From: Proteus terrae subsp. cibarius
GTDB taxonomy: Bacteria > Pseudomonadota > Gammaproteobacteria > Enterobacterales > Enterobacteriaceae
Direction: 5' to 3'
DNA length: 64,000 nt
NCBI RefSeq assembly: GCF_011045835.1
Contig: NZ_CP047349.1
Span: 2,604,001 to 2,668,000 of the forward strand
Shown: one piece after another, positions 49,452-59,806 of the stretch
How positions within the stretch are numbered: position 1 is the first letter of the stretch
Layout of the letters: each line of letters starts with the position of its first letter
Program-made: the position numbers and the translations under genes
Notes under the pieces: generated by a model
What the model saw: only the letters and a program-made list of their open reading frames with translations
Databases searched by the model: none
What the model was told of the DNA's origin: nothing

Positions 49452-50618
49452 TTAGTTCAACACAATATGACTTTTACGACGTAAACTTGCAAAGAGCATG
49501 TAAATTGCCGTCACTAATAACACTACAAAGAAGAAATTCATAATGCCGTTATTGGCTTGCGCCATAAACATACCCGCCCCTAAAGGCCCGATTGCAGAAC
49601 CAATGCTATAACTTAATAGCATTACTTGTGTAATAGCGACAATATAGCTAGCATTCACATGATCACACGCTAATGTAATAGCGATAGGATAAAGAGCAAA
49701 AGAAGACATTCCTAATAGCGCCAGTGCAATAATAAGCACCATATAATCGCTAGAAAGATATGTCAGTCCCATAGCAAACACACCCACTAAACACATCATC
49801 GCTAATAACAGTGTTTTGCTTATCATCACAGACAATTTGCTAATAATAGGCTGAACCACCATGCCGCCTAAAATAATCGCCGCCATCAACACACCTATTT
49901 GGTCTGTTGTAAATTGCCCTTGATTTAAAGCCAATGGCATCATGCCATAAATACTGCCCATCACAACGCCAGACACCATACAGCCTACTAAAGCTGCTTT
50001 ATTTAATCGGCTCATCTGCTTAAGTGACAAACTTTTATGATCATGCCCTTGTGGTTGCCCTTGTTTAAAAAACAAAGGTGGTAATACGGCGATTAATAGC
50101 AAAACTAATATCGCCATAAATGGGATAGCGCCCTGTGTACCAATTGCACCAATCGCCAATTGCCCTAATGTTGTGCCCCCATAAAGCGAGGTCATATAAA
50201 AACCTAAGCGTTTAGCTCGCTCTTTAGGATTATCGCCAATTAATAGCCATGATTCGACAACAACAAATATACCTGCAACCGCCATACCACCAATAAAACG
50301 GAAAACCATCCATGCTGATAAATAAGGCATTAAAGGCAATACACCGACAGTCACTGCCAGCAATAATAAAAATGCAACAAAAGAAAGACGATGCCCTATT
50401 CTTGCAATAATAGGTTCTATCATGACTGAACCTATTAATAATCCAATAAAATAAATACTTGCTAACCAACTGGCATAAAGTGTGTCCATTCCAAAACTGC
50501 TCATAGACAGTGGAATTAAACTCATTAAATAGCCTGACGCGATAGCAAATACCGTTAACCCAGCCACAGGTACTAATGTACTGTCGCCTTTGCGTACCAA
50601 AGTAGTGTTCTGTTTCAC
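49452..50618 (-). CDS. YcaD-family MFS transporter
   Basis: This 388-aa, twelve-helix major facilitator resembles E. coli YcaD (382 aa), with WLASIYFIGLLIGSVMIEPIIARIGHR near residues 50-75 and FALYPIAITLACDHVN near 310. The GTG at 50618 has a GAGG site 5 nt upstream and gives the family length; the longer frame to a TTG at 50714 covers a leader hairpin and is rejected. The substrate is unknown. Confidence 0.87.
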   Translation of the reverse strand: MKQNTTLVRKGDSTLVPVAGLTVFAIASGYLMSLIPLSMSSFGMDTLYASWLASIYFIGLLIGSVMIEPIIARIGHRLSFVAFLLLLAVTVGVLPLMPYLSAWMVFRFIGGMAVAGIFVVVESWLLIGDNPKERAKRLGFYMTSLYGGTTLGQLAIGAIGTQGAIPFMAILVLLLIAVLPPLFFKQGQPQGHDHKSLSLKQMSRLNKAALVGCMVSGVVMGSIYGMMPLALNQGQFTTDQIGVLMAAIILGGMVVQPIISKLSVMISKTLLLAMMCLVGVFAMGLTYLSSDYMVLIIALALLGMSSFALYPIAITLACDHVNASYIVAITQVMLLSYSIGSAIGPLGAGMFMAQANNGIMNFFFVVLLVTAIYMLFASLRRKSHIVLN

Positions 50619-51017
50619 TACCCTCGTCTCCACAATCAAAACGGTTGATGATGCGCTGTTTTCTCGATGCCTGATAGAGGCTGTTCTTTTATCTAGGAAA
50701 GATAAAAGAAACAAAGGTGAAAACAGTGGATGGCGTCCCTAAATTCAGGAGACGCGAATATAGCGCTTAAATGATGATAAATAAAATTATAAAATCTAAT
50801 GTCAGAAAACAATTTTATTTATATCAATCATGATTATCGTCTTTTTCTACCAAAAAGAAATAGCTCTAATCTGATATTTATTTTTATTAAAAGATAAGTA
50901 TTTTTTATTAAGAAAATTACGAATAAATACGTATTAAATAAAAACTACAATAATAAATATTCATTACTATCCTATCATTACTCGATAGGATAGCTAAAAA
51001 TAAAGGGATGTTTTTGT
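50619..51017. other. Leader of the YcaD-like gene and AT-rich gap
   Basis: A perfect hairpin TTCTTTTATC/GATAAAAGAA lies at 50684-50710, and a smaller GCCT/AGGC hairpin stands between it and the GTG. The rest (50760-51017) is AT-rich and shows no gene. Confidence 0.45.
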
Positions 51018-51875
51018 TTATTCTATGCTTTTTTCTAAAGCAATATTAATCGCATCAGGAATTGAACCCCCATGCCCTTTCCCCTCAAACAGATAAAACT
51101 CACACTGTTTTCCCGCGTCTGATAGATATTGGCATAACTGACGTTGTGTTAACCAACTACTACGCTCTTGATAATTTTTTTGTTGTTCTTCACTTAATCG
51201 ACTTAAATCTGGGCTTTCTTCTTTTTCACCCAAGGTTATTGTAATAGAAATATCATTAGGAATAGCCTGCCATTGCACTTTTTTCACCCATTCGCCTTTT
51301 CCCCACCATAATGACGGGCTTGCTGCGATATAACGTTGAAATGTTTCAGGATGATTGAATAAAACATAGAGGGTAAATACACCACCAAAAGAGTGACCAA
51401 ACAGAGATTGCTGAGTAATAGAGACTTGTTCTTTGGCGAGTTCCTCTAACGCATAAGGCCTTACTTGCGTTAAGAAAAATTGATAAAAATTCTCTGCGTT
51501 TCCGCCTCGGCTAAATGCTTCACCTTTTACACTTGGTGTATAATCATGCGTTCTCTCTGTAATAAAGTAAGCTTTATCGCCCACATATCCCACACTGATA
51601 ATAGCAGGCAGTGGTTTATTTTTCTGCTTTATGGCTTCGTTTATCATCAACGGAAACTGCGCATTTCCATCGACACTATAAATTAACGCTGTTTTAGTCG
51701 TATTTTTAGGGATAGCAAGAAAGAGGCGATATTGTTTTCCTTCATATGCCACTTCTTTATTTGTAATTTGATAATAAGAGTGAGCCTGAGACTCAATTTC
51801 AGGAACTTCTTGGTTAGGCCTAGCCTGAGCAACCGCAGATAACATAATCATTCCACATAACATTAGTATTCGCAT
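51018..51875 (-). CDS. Periplasmic alpha/beta hydrolase (IroE/BesA-type esterase)
   Basis: This 285-aa protein has a signal peptide (1-18, AVAQA). The nucleophile elbow GHSFGGVFTLYVL carries the catalytic Ser near residue 165, and a C-terminal FEGKGHGGSIP carries the His. The layout matches the putative-esterase family of IroE, which trims ferric siderophore esters in the periplasm. Its place just downstream of a TonB receptor supports a role in iron release, by inference. Confidence 0.82.
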   Translation of the reverse strand: MRILMLCGMIMLSAVAQARPNQEVPEIESQAHSYYQITNKEVAYEGKQYRLFLAIPKNTTKTALIYSVDGNAQFPLMINEAIKQKNKPLPAIISVGYVGDKAYFITERTHDYTPSVKGEAFSRGGNAENFYQFFLTQVRPYALEELAKEQVSITQQSLFGHSFGGVFTLYVLFNHPETFQRYIAASPSLWWGKGEWVKKVQWQAIPNDISITITLGEKEESPDLSRLSEEQQKNYQERSSWLTQRQLCQYLSDAGKQCEFYLFEGKGHGGSIPDAINIALEKSIE

Positions 51876-51945
51876 AAATCAGATACTCTGTCGGTAATTT
51901 AAAAAATGAATCATTAGATGAAAATAATAGAGAGGCATAAAAAAA

Positions 51946-51972
51946 TAAACCCCATATTTAATACGGGGTTTA
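51946..51972 (-). terminator. Terminator after the TonB receptor gene
   Basis: TAAACCCC with GGGGTTTA, 11-nt loop, then TTTTTTTA on the minus strand. It separates the receptor from the esterase gene, so the esterase may need its own promoter or read-through. Confidence 0.8.
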
Positions 51973-51989
51973 TGTTAATTTAGGCTCGA

Positions 51990-54029
51990 TTAGAAGCTAT
52001 ATTTAATATTCGCCCAATAACGACGGCCTTCATCGACAACCCAGTTACCACCTTTATCATTTACAGCAGGGCCTGTTTCATCTGTAATATTTAATACCGC
52101 AAAGTTAAACATAGTATTTTTATTAAAGTTGTAGGTCATTCCTAAATCAAAGGTTGTGTAACCACTACGATAACGTGCACCAGTGTAACCGTTACGTTGT
52201 GCAGCCCAAATTTGCTTGCCCGTATAAGCGGTATTGGCATAAAAACTGGTTGCTTCATCAAACTGCCAATCCACACGCGCATTGGCGCTGTGCTTTGGGG
52301 TCATATCAAGCGGGTAGCCTTTTAATGACTCACCAGAAGCTAACTTTTCATCATCACTTTTACGTTCTGAATCAATATAAGTGTAGTTAGCATTAACATG
52401 CCAGCTTTCCGTAATTGGGAAACCAACCGCCGTTTCAATCCCTTTAATATTTGCTTTACCCACATTATCGTGTTGGTACAGTTTTAAACCTGTAATAGGA
52501 TCTATTTCACCAGTATCGTAGTTCGTTAACTTATTTTTAAAATTGGTATTAAAGAAAGTCACACTTGCAGTAACACCATCCCCATTATCATAACCAATAC
52601 CAATTTCTTGGCTAACAGAAGTTTCAGGTTTTAAATCACGATTACCATACATAATCGCACGACCTTTTTCTGTTGAAGTGCCATATTCAGGGCTGATTTC
52701 ACGCAAACTTGGTGCTTTAAAAGCTTTCGCCACACCACCTTTTAACGTGAATTCATCCGTTAAATGATAAACGGCATAGGCTCTTGGGCTCCAGTGATTA
52801 CCGTAATATTCGTGATCATCAAGACGCACACCGCCAGTTAACGCGAGGTTGTCTGTTACGCTATATTCATCTTCAAGGAATAGCGCTTTTTGATCTGCAG
52901 TAATAGTAGATTGCTTAACTTCTTTTCCACCAAGAGAAGATTCATCTTTTAAACGTGAATATTGATATTGCCCCCCAAAGGTCATCACATTTGAAGGTAA
53001 AAAAGCAGTAAATTTTGCATCAAAAACAGTATTGGTAATTTCAGGGCGACGTGCTTCGTAATATTTATAGCTATTCCCAGTTTCCTTATCAACCGCTTCT
53101 GTTTTTTGAATACGCTTAGTCTGTTCTTGGTAGACACTTAATTCAGAATGCAGAATATCAAATTGATTTTTATAAGTTAATGCCCAATGATTACGATCGT
53201 TATTAGTTTCCAGCATTTTATTTTTATCAAGACGCCCACCACGATTGGTAAACTCGCTCATGGATTTACCCGGTGTCGTTGTACGCTGTAACGTATTGCG
53301 ACCCGCTTCTAATAAAATGGTCTGATTATCCGTCGGGGTGAATGCCAATTTCGCCGTAATATTTTTATTGTCATTACGGCCTTGACCATAAGTGATTTTA
53401 TCTTCTGCACGTAAGTAGCTACTGCCGTAAAGCTGTAAGCCTAATTTATCTTCAATTAACGGCCCTGAAAGATAAAAATCACCATTAATAGAGTCACCTG
53501 CATCACGGTTGTGTTGCAGTGTACCGCCAAGTGCAACAGAGCCATGCCACTCTTTTGTTACTGGTTTCGTGATGATATTGATAACACCACCCATTGCATC
53601 TGAACCATACAGAGACGACATTGGTCCACGAATAACTTCTATACGTTCAATCGCATCTGCTGGTGGAATAAAACCGCCCTCATAACCGCCACTCCCGTTC
53701 GGACGTGACTCACGGCTATTTTGACGACGGCCATCAACAAGAATAAGTGTGTACTCGCCTGGTAAACCACGCATCGTGATTTCTTGTTTATTGGCATTAC
53801 CATTAATGCTAACACCTTCAACACCTTTTACTGCATCCGCTAAATCATGAACGGGTTTCTTTGCGAGTTGTTCTTTGCTGATCACGGTGATACTTGCTGG
53901 TGCATCTGTAATTTGTTGAGCAAACCCTGATGCTGATACAACAAGTTTTTCTTCTTTGTTTTCTTGTGCATACAGCGGGTAAGAGGCAGATAAAATACAG
54001 GCTGTTAAAACACCCATTTTAAAGTTCAT
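51990..54029 (-). CDS. TonB-dependent outer-membrane receptor (IreA-like)
   Basis: This 679-aa receptor for a ferric siderophore or similar ligand has a signal peptide (cleavage after Ala21) and a TonB box EEKLVVSASG. The plug is near 40-160 (ASITVISKEQL, IERIEVIRGPMSSLYGSDAMGGVINIIT). The 22-strand barrel ends in GRRYWANIKYSF with the C-terminal Phe. The ATG at 54029 has an AGGGA site. It looks like the Proteus iron-regulated receptor IreA, but that name is from memory. A Fur box precedes it. Confidence 0.92.
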   Translation of the reverse strand: MNFKMGVLTACILSASYPLYAQENKEEKLVVSASGFAQQITDAPASITVISKEQLAKKPVHDLADAVKGVEGVSINGNANKQEITMRGLPGEYTLILVDGRRQNSRESRPNGSGGYEGGFIPPADAIERIEVIRGPMSSLYGSDAMGGVINIITKPVTKEWHGSVALGGTLQHNRDAGDSINGDFYLSGPLIEDKLGLQLYGSSYLRAEDKITYGQGRNDNKNITAKLAFTPTDNQTILLEAGRNTLQRTTTPGKSMSEFTNRGGRLDKNKMLETNNDRNHWALTYKNQFDILHSELSVYQEQTKRIQKTEAVDKETGNSYKYYEARRPEITNTVFDAKFTAFLPSNVMTFGGQYQYSRLKDESSLGGKEVKQSTITADQKALFLEDEYSVTDNLALTGGVRLDDHEYYGNHWSPRAYAVYHLTDEFTLKGGVAKAFKAPSLREISPEYGTSTEKGRAIMYGNRDLKPETSVSQEIGIGYDNGDGVTASVTFFNTNFKNKLTNYDTGEIDPITGLKLYQHDNVGKANIKGIETAVGFPITESWHVNANYTYIDSERKSDDEKLASGESLKGYPLDMTPKHSANARVDWQFDEATSFYANTAYTGKQIWAAQRNGYTGARYRSGYTTFDLGMTYNFNKNTMFNFAVLNITDETGPAVNDKGGNWVVDEGRRYWANIKYSF

Positions 54030-54063
54030 AGCAGTTCCCTGAATCAATAACAGTTATAGTAAT

Positions 54064-54082
54064 GAGAATGATTAATATTATC
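54064..54082. promoter_or_regulatory. Fur box of the TonB receptor gene
   Basis: The 19-mer GAGAATGATTAATATTATC agrees with the Fur consensus GATAATGATAATCATTATC at 15 positions. A second partial box follows near 54090-54110. It indicates induction by iron starvation. Confidence 0.75.
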
Positions 54083-54200
54083 TTAATCAAATAATCATGA
54101 GAATGCTTTTCTTTTCGTATTTGATGTTTTTTTTTAATCTGCATCAATGAAAATTGACGCTATTCAGATTAAGTACAGAAATAGCAAATCTCGAACACAA

Positions 54201-54231
54201 AAAAAGCAGATGGTATAACCATCTGCTTTTT
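54201..54231 (-). terminator. Terminator of the galactose symporter gene
   Basis: A perfect 14-bp stem (54201-54214 with 54218-54231) with a 3-nt loop is followed by TTTTTGTG on the minus strand. Confidence 0.9.
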
Positions 54232-54286
54232 ATCGTTGTGTAGAGTATTTTTAGATTTAGAAAATTAACCAATCACAATCTTGTTA

Positions 54287-55921
54287 TTACCAGAATACCG
54301 CGTAAAGCACACACAAGATGATCATAATGGCATAGGAAGCGATGTTAAAACCGCTCTGTGTTTTAAACGTTTTATCAGTTAATGCAATAGCGCCTTCACT
54401 ATCATCTGTTTTCGTTGAAGTTAAACTAACTAATGCAATTACGACTGTTGTAAACATAAAGGTGTACATCATTTGATCAAGGAATGGCATACCCAATGGC
54501 ATTAATTTTAGGAACAATGCGAACGGTATAGATAAGACCACACCAATAATTGCACCTTTTGCATTCGTTTTTTTCCAGAATAAACCTAGGAGGAATACCG
54601 CTAAAATTCCTGGGCTTACTAAACCTGTATATTCCTGAATATATTGGAATGCCTGATCGATACCACCCAATAATGGCGCAATAAAGCAAGCAATAATTAA
54701 AGCAACTACTGCACTAATACGACCCACATTCACTAACCGTGTTTCAGAAGCTTTTGGTCCAATATATTCTTTATAGATATCCATCGTGAAAATAGTCGCG
54801 ATAGAGTTAAGCATAGATGCCAAAGATGAAACTATTGCAGCGGCAAGTGCAGCAAAAACAACACCTTTTGCACCTACTGGCAAGAACTGAGTTAACCAAG
54901 GATAGGCTTTATCTGCTTGTGATAACGTTGGGATATGCTCTTGTGCCATTGTCCCTAACCCCGCCATTAATTCAGGGTTAGTGGTAATAACAAATGCAGC
55001 AATACCAGGCACAACGACCAGAACAGGCACAATCAGTTTTAAAAACGCTGCAAACACGAGCCCTTTTTGTGCTTCATTGATAGATTTAGCGGCTAAAGCA
55101 CGTTGGATAATGTATTGGTTAAAGCCCCAATAATAAAGATTAGCAACCCATAAACCACCAATCAGCACCGCGATACCCGGTAAGTTCATAAATTGCGGGT
55201 TATCTTTCTCTAAGATCATTTTAAAGTGATCTGGCGCGGCTTGTGTCATTTTGCTCAAACCTTCCATGATCCCACCATCTCCGCCGATATAGCTGACGGC
55301 TAATACTGTGGTAAATAGGCCACCAAGGATAAGGAAGAACACTTGCACCACGTCTGTCCACGCAACAGCAGAGAGTCCGCCATAAAGTGAATAGATAACT
55401 GCAAATAATGCTAAACCAATAATGGCATACATCATTGGTACACCAAGGATGGTTTCTAATGCCAATGAACCTAAATAAAGTACCGATGTTAAGTTAACAA
55501 AGATAAATAACGCTAACCAAAACACCGCAAGAATGGTTTTTAAGTTACGACTTTTAAAACGATTCTCAACAAATTCAGGAATGGTATAAATACCTTTTTC
55601 GATAAAAACTGGTAAAAAGTATTTTGCAACAATAATTAATGTCAGTGCTGCCATCCATTCATAAGATGCGATAGCAAGACCAATGGAGAAACCAGAACCA
55701 GACATACCAATGAATTGTTCTGCTGAAATATTAGCTGCAATAAGCGAAGAACCAATTGCCCACCAAGGAAGGGTTTTACCTGCAAGAAAATAATCCTTTG
55801 TTCCTTTTTTCTCACCATCCTTGGAACGAGAAACCCATAATCCTAGACTAATAATAATCACGACATAGAGGGCAAAAATTGCATAGTCTATTGTGCTTAA
55901 CCCAACACCTTCTGTATGCAT
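54287..55921 (-). CDS. sglT: Sodium/galactose symporter (SGLT type, SSS family)
   Basis: This 544-aa membrane protein is very close to Vibrio vSGLT as I remember it. Shared stretches include GKTLPWWAIGSSLIAANISAEQFIGMSGSG (near 50-80), GGLWVANLYYWGFNQYIIQRALAAKS, with the gating Tyr near 263, and FAALAAAIVSSLASMLNS, with sodium-site serines near 365. It has about 14 helices. It should import galactose with sodium. Two Gal operators lie upstream, tying it to the neighbouring gal genes. Confidence 0.93.
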   Translation of the reverse strand: MHTEGVGLSTIDYAIFALYVVIIISLGLWVSRSKDGEKKGTKDYFLAGKTLPWWAIGSSLIAANISAEQFIGMSGSGFSIGLAIASYEWMAALTLIIVAKYFLPVFIEKGIYTIPEFVENRFKSRNLKTILAVFWLALFIFVNLTSVLYLGSLALETILGVPMMYAIIGLALFAVIYSLYGGLSAVAWTDVVQVFFLILGGLFTTVLAVSYIGGDGGIMEGLSKMTQAAPDHFKMILEKDNPQFMNLPGIAVLIGGLWVANLYYWGFNQYIIQRALAAKSINEAQKGLVFAAFLKLIVPVLVVVPGIAAFVITTNPELMAGLGTMAQEHIPTLSQADKAYPWLTQFLPVGAKGVVFAALAAAIVSSLASMLNSIATIFTMDIYKEYIGPKASETRLVNVGRISAVVALIIACFIAPLLGGIDQAFQYIQEYTGLVSPGILAVFLLGLFWKKTNAKGAIIGVVLSIPFALFLKLMPLGMPFLDQMMYTFMFTTVVIALVSLTSTKTDDSEGAIALTDKTFKTQSGFNIASYAIMIILCVLYAVFW

Positions 55922-55962
55922 AATATTTTCCTTTCAGACCCATAGAGAGAATAGGATTTTAA

Positions 55963-55978
55963 TGTAAACGTTTTCACA
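55963..55978. promoter_or_regulatory. Gal operator proximal to sglT
   Basis: ATGTAAACGTTTTCAC matches the GalR/GalS consensus GTGKAANCGNTTNCAC at all but the first position. It lies about 40 bp upstream of the sglT start. Confidence 0.8.
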
Positions 55979-56152
55979 ATCTTTTTCCGTTACTCTGTTC
56001 ACAATTTTATCGCTTATGTTACGTAAATGGATCATAAAGTAGGAAAACAAACGATTACCATGACGAGTAAAGCCAAGTTTACGCCTAAAATACGATGGTA
56101 ACTTTATTTAATAAATTTCAGATATCTAAATAATTATTAAAAAAACCAAAAA

Positions 56153-56168
56153 GTGATAACGATTACAC
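56153..56168. promoter_or_regulatory. Gal operator distal to sglT
   Basis: GTGATAACGATTACAC agrees with the Gal consensus at 14 of 16 positions. It lies 190 bp from the proximal site, a distance that could allow looping, and follows the galR terminator. Confidence 0.7.
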
Positions 56169-56182
56169 AAATCAAGTAAAAA

Positions 56183-56215
56183 TAACCTCTTAATTTTATA
56201 GGGCCTATTAAGAGG
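56183..56215 (-). terminator. Terminator of galR
   Basis: CCTCTTAAT with ATTAAGAGG (9 bp) is followed on the minus strand by TTATTTTTAC, 36 nt past the galR stop. Confidence 0.8.
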
Positions 56216-56251
56216 ATCGACTTGATTGAATAATAAATGAGGTAATTAAGA

Positions 56252-57262
56252 TTAAGAGAGGTGGCTAAGATTAAAAACAGAATTACGTTGAACTAATGTT
56301 GGTGAAAAAATACGTTGTTTTTGTTCGAGCATTTCACCTTTAGAAAGCCTGATAGCCAGTGTTGCAGCTTGTTCCGCCATCATTTGTACAGGATAACGCA
56401 CTGTGGTTAAACGAGGGTGGATATAGCGTGCAATTAATACGTCATCAAAGCCAATAACGGAAATTTTTTCAGGGACAGGGATTTCATTTTCATCAAGAAC
56501 AGATAAAGCCCCTGCAGCCATAAAATCGTTGTAAGTCACTACAGCCGTAAAATCGATTGATTTGGTTAGCAGATGCATCATTGCCTTTTCGCCCCCTTCA
56601 CCTTCCGGCTCACCATACTCAATATAACTTTCAGGTAACTTGATGTTATTGGCTTCTAATGCAGCTTTATAACCTGCAAGACGCTGAGTTGTATCTTCAA
56701 TATGATGAGTTGATGAAATATAAGCAATTTTGGTATGACCTTGACGGATCAGATGCTCTGTTGCCATCCATGCCCCTTTATAATTATCTAAAGCGACACA
56801 ACGCTCAGCAATTTCAGGAATAAAGCGGTTAATCAACACCATGCTTTTAACTTCATTAGCATAAGCTAACAATTCTTCATCAGAGAGTGCTTTTGAGTGG
56901 ATCACCAGACCATCACAACGACTATTAATCAACAACTCGATAGATTGGCGTTCATCTTGAGCATCATGATAACCATTACAGACCAAGATGTGTTTTCCTG
57001 ATTGTCTTGCAACATTATCAACCGCTTTCACTAGTGTGCCAAAAAAGGGATCGGAAACATCATGCACTAAAACACCCAATGTTTGCGTACTCTGACTAAC
57101 CAAAGCCCTTGCAGCCGCATTAGGTCGATAGCCTAATTTTTGCATCGCTGCATTAACGGTTTCTATAGATGCTTGGCTTGCTTTCGGCGAGTTATTAATG
57201 ACTCTAGACACAGTCGCAACAGAAACACCGGCTTCCTTTGCTACATCTTTGATAGTCGCCAT
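56252..57262 (-). CDS. galR: Galactose repressor GalR (LacI family)
   Basis: GalR represses gal genes until galactose is present. The 336-aa protein begins MATIKDVAKEAGVSVATVSRVINNSPKAS, nearly the same helix-turn-helix and hinge as E. coli GalR, then the periplasmic-binding-like domain with LGVLVHDVSDPFFGTLVKAV and IGFDDVLIARYIHPRLTTVRYP. The ATG at 57262 has an AGGAG site; an upstream GTG is weaker. It sits between sglT and galM rather than apart as in E. coli. Confidence 0.95.
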   Translation of the reverse strand: MATIKDVAKEAGVSVATVSRVINNSPKASQASIETVNAAMQKLGYRPNAAARALVSQSTQTLGVLVHDVSDPFFGTLVKAVDNVARQSGKHILVCNGYHDAQDERQSIELLINSRCDGLVIHSKALSDEELLAYANEVKSMVLINRFIPEIAERCVALDNYKGAWMATEHLIRQGHTKIAYISSTHHIEDTTQRLAGYKAALEANNIKLPESYIEYGEPEGEGGEKAMMHLLTKSIDFTAVVTYNDFMAAGALSVLDENEIPVPEKISVIGFDDVLIARYIHPRLTTVRYPVQMMAEQAATLAIRLSKGEMLEQKQRIFSPTLVQRNSVFNLSHLS

Positions 57263-57411
57263 ATCCACTCCTTATGGATCACCTTATTCATAGTCAATAA
57301 ATAACGAGCCGTTAATCTACAAACAAAGAAAAAGGGAGTAATAGAATTTAAGTGGCCTGATTATCAGCGAAGAAGTGAAATTTAAAAAGTAAAAAGATCA
57401 AATAAATAGTG

Positions 57412-57439
57412 AAAAGGAAAGCGTTTACACTTTCCTTTT
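57412..57439 (-). terminator. Terminator of galETKM
   Basis: AAAAGGAAAG with CTTTCCTTTT (10 bp, 8-nt loop) lies just past the galM stop. T-rich tails occur only in part; the flanks are A/T-rich. Confidence 0.8.
57415..57430. promoter_or_regulatory. Gal-type operator inside the galM terminator
   Basis: AGGAAAGCGTTTACAC fits the Gal consensus at 13 of 16 positions. It lies about 150 bp upstream of galR, where it could give autoregulation. Its overlap with the terminator loop is unusual. Confidence 0.45.
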
Positions 57440-57443
57440 ATTG

Positions 57444-58514
57444 TTACGAGTAAAACTTATAGATTGTTTGGCTATTCCACGCTGTATTTGCAGGCAAAAC
57501 ACCTTGGTTTTCATGCCATTCTGGATGATTAGGGCCATCTGGGAAATATTGTGTTTCTAATGCCAATCCTGAGTAATTGCCGTAATGGCGACTCTTTCCT
57601 TTTGTTCCTACCAAAAAGTTGCCCGTATAGAATTGGACAGAAGGCATGGTTGTAAAGACATCCATTTTGAGCTCACCCTCAGGTGCAATAACGGTTGCAA
57701 CAGGGGTTTTATCTTCAATCACTTTTTTATCTAAAATAAACGCATGATCATAGCCATTTGCGGCTTTTTGGCACTCATCTACCATAAAATCAAGGCCAAT
57801 ACGTTTTAATTTTCGAAAATCAAACCCTGTTCCTATTACGCTTGCAAACTCACCCGTAGGAATATTGCCTTCACCATTTTTCAAATAATGAGTCGCACAA
57901 ATTCTTAAATCATGTTCAAGTGCTGTGCGCTCAGTATGTTCGCCCGCAAGATTGAAATAAGCATGGTTAGTTAAGCTTAATGGTGTAGTTTTATCACTCA
58001 TCGCCTGATAATCAATGCATACTTCATTATTATTTGTCAGTGTATAGGTTACACTTACTTTCACAGTACCGGGAAAACCTTGATCGCCATCATTAGAAAT
58101 TAGTGAGAAAGTAACAGATTGAGAAGATTGCGCAGTGATCCCCCAGCGTAGATGGCTAAAGTTTTGCTTACCACCATGTAAGGTATTTTGGCCTTCATTC
58201 GCACTAATTTTATATTCTTGACCTTCTACTACAAATTTAGCCCCTGCAATGCGATTAGCAAATCGTCCAACCGTTGCGCCTAAATATGCTGTTTGTTGTT
58301 TATGGGCATTCATATCCGCAGAGCCTAATAACACATCTCGACGATATCCATTAACCGGTACAATACAAGTTAACCACGTTGCACCAATATCCATTAAAGA
58401 AATAGACATACCAAAACGATTTTTAAGCACCACGACTTGTGCAGGTTTTCCATCTAATGCAGGTTGTGCTGTCATTTGGTCAGGTTCAAGAAAACGAAGC
58501 TCATTAGTCGCCAT
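57444..58514 (-). CDS. galM: Aldose 1-epimerase (mutarotase)
   Basis: GalM converts beta- to alpha-galactose, the form used by galactokinase. The 356-aa protein has GATVGRFANRIAGAKF (near 80), a substrate His in NHAYFNLAG (near 180) and the catalytic Glu in GLALETQYFPDGPNHPE (near 310). Its ATG shares one base with the galK stop (TAATG), so the two are coupled. It ends the galE-galT-galK-galM series. Confidence 0.96.
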   Translation of the reverse strand: MATNELRFLEPDQMTAQPALDGKPAQVVVLKNRFGMSISLMDIGATWLTCIVPVNGYRRDVLLGSADMNAHKQQTAYLGATVGRFANRIAGAKFVVEGQEYKISANEGQNTLHGGKQNFSHLRWGITAQSSQSVTFSLISNDGDQGFPGTVKVSVTYTLTNNNEVCIDYQAMSDKTTPLSLTNHAYFNLAGEHTERTALEHDLRICATHYLKNGEGNIPTGEFASVIGTGFDFRKLKRIGLDFMVDECQKAANGYDHAFILDKKVIEDKTPVATVIAPEGELKMDVFTTMPSVQFYTGNFLVGTKGKSRHYGNYSGLALETQYFPDGPNHPEWHENQGVLPANTAWNSQTIYKFYS

Positions 58515-59674
58515 TATTTTGCCTCCGAATAGCCCGCTCCTTGGCTTGCAGAGCAGACATAAATAGTTTCTTTTAATCCTGTTTTAGCTTCGTATTGCGC
58601 CTTAACAGAGTCAACGACTTTATCAACTAAATCTGGTGTCACTAATGCTACGACACAACCACCAAATCCACCACCCGTCATTCTTACTCCACCACGATCA
58701 CCAATCACCGATTTCACGATTTCAACCAATGAATCAACCTCTTTGACTGTGATTTCAAAATCATCACGCATTGAGTGATGTGATTGCATCATTAGCTGAC
58801 TCAATGTGGTTAAATCACCACGGAGTAAGGCTTCTGCGGCGTCTAATGTACGGCTGTTTTCAGTAATAACATGGCGTGCCCGACGATAAACCACATCACT
58901 CATTAATGCTTTTTTAGCTACTAGATCCTCTAATGAGGCATCTCTTAATGCAGTCACATTTAAAATATGAGCGGCCTCTTCACACTGTTGGCGACGGGTA
59001 TTGTACTCACTATCAACTAAGCCACGCTTTTTATTGGTATTGATAATCATCACAACCATATTTTCAGGCATCGTTACGGCTGACGTTTCTAATGAACGAC
59101 AATCGATTAATAGTGCATGATTTTCTTCACCACAAGCCGAAATAAGCTGATCCATAATGCCACAGTTACAACCAACAAATTGGTTTTCTGCTTTTTGGCC
59201 ATTTAATGCAATCTCTTTTTGGCTAATAGGTAACTGATAAAGTGTTTTAAGCGTTTGGCCAATGGCAACTTCTAACGCAGCAGAAGAACTTAATCCTGCA
59301 CCTTGAGGAACATTTCCAGATATCGCGATATCCATACCATGAAAAGAGTAGTTATCTTTTTGTAGAAAATGAATAACACCACGAACATAGTTAGCCCACA
59401 TTTTATTAGGTAAAAACTCAATACTGTTATCAAGGTTAAATTCATCAACTTCATTTTGGTAATCAACCGCAATGACACGAATAATGTTATCTTCTCGTTT
59501 TGCTGCGGCAACGACCATTTGATAATTAATGGCACAAGGTAAAACAAACCCATCATTATAATCAGTGTGCTCACCAATAAGATTTACCCTACCAGGCGCT
59601 TGAATAAAATGTGTAGGTGCGTAACCAAAAATAGATGAAAATGAACGAGTCACATTATTAATAAGTGCCTGCAT
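58514..59674 (-). CDS. galK: Galactokinase
   Basis: GalK phosphorylates galactose to galactose-1-phosphate. The 386-aa GHMP kinase shows the N-terminal signature [15 protein letters not shown] (near 28-42), the ATP loop [15 protein letters not shown] (near 120) and [13 protein letters not shown] (near 340). It follows galT by about 132 nt and overlaps galM. Confidence 0.97.
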   Translation of the reverse strand: MQALINNVTRSFSSIFGYAPTHFIQAPGRVNLIGEHTDYNDGFVLPCAINYQMVVAAAKREDNIIRVIAVDYQNEVDEFNLDNSIEFLPNKMWANYVRGVIHFLQKDNYSFHGMDIAISGNVPQGAGLSSSAALEVAIGQTLKTLYQLPISQKEIALNGQKAENQFVGCNCGIMDQLISACGEENHALLIDCRSLETSAVTMPENMVVMIINTNKKRGLVDSEYNTRRQQCEEAAHILNVTALRDASLEDLVAKKALMSDVVYRRARHVITENSRTLDAAEALLRGDLTTLSQLMMQSHHSMRDDFEITVKEVDSLVEIVKSVIGDRGGVRMTGGGFGGCVVALVTPDLVDKVVDSVKAQYEAKTGLKETIYVCSASQGAGYSEAK

Positions 59675-59806
59675 AATAAATCCTTAGCTTAAAATTAAGT
59701 AATAAAAATCCCACCACAACATTATGTAAATAATGAGATGTTTGATTTAATTTATTTCGTGCGCAAAAAGCAGATTAATTAAAATACCTTGCTATATCGC
59801 AGGTCA

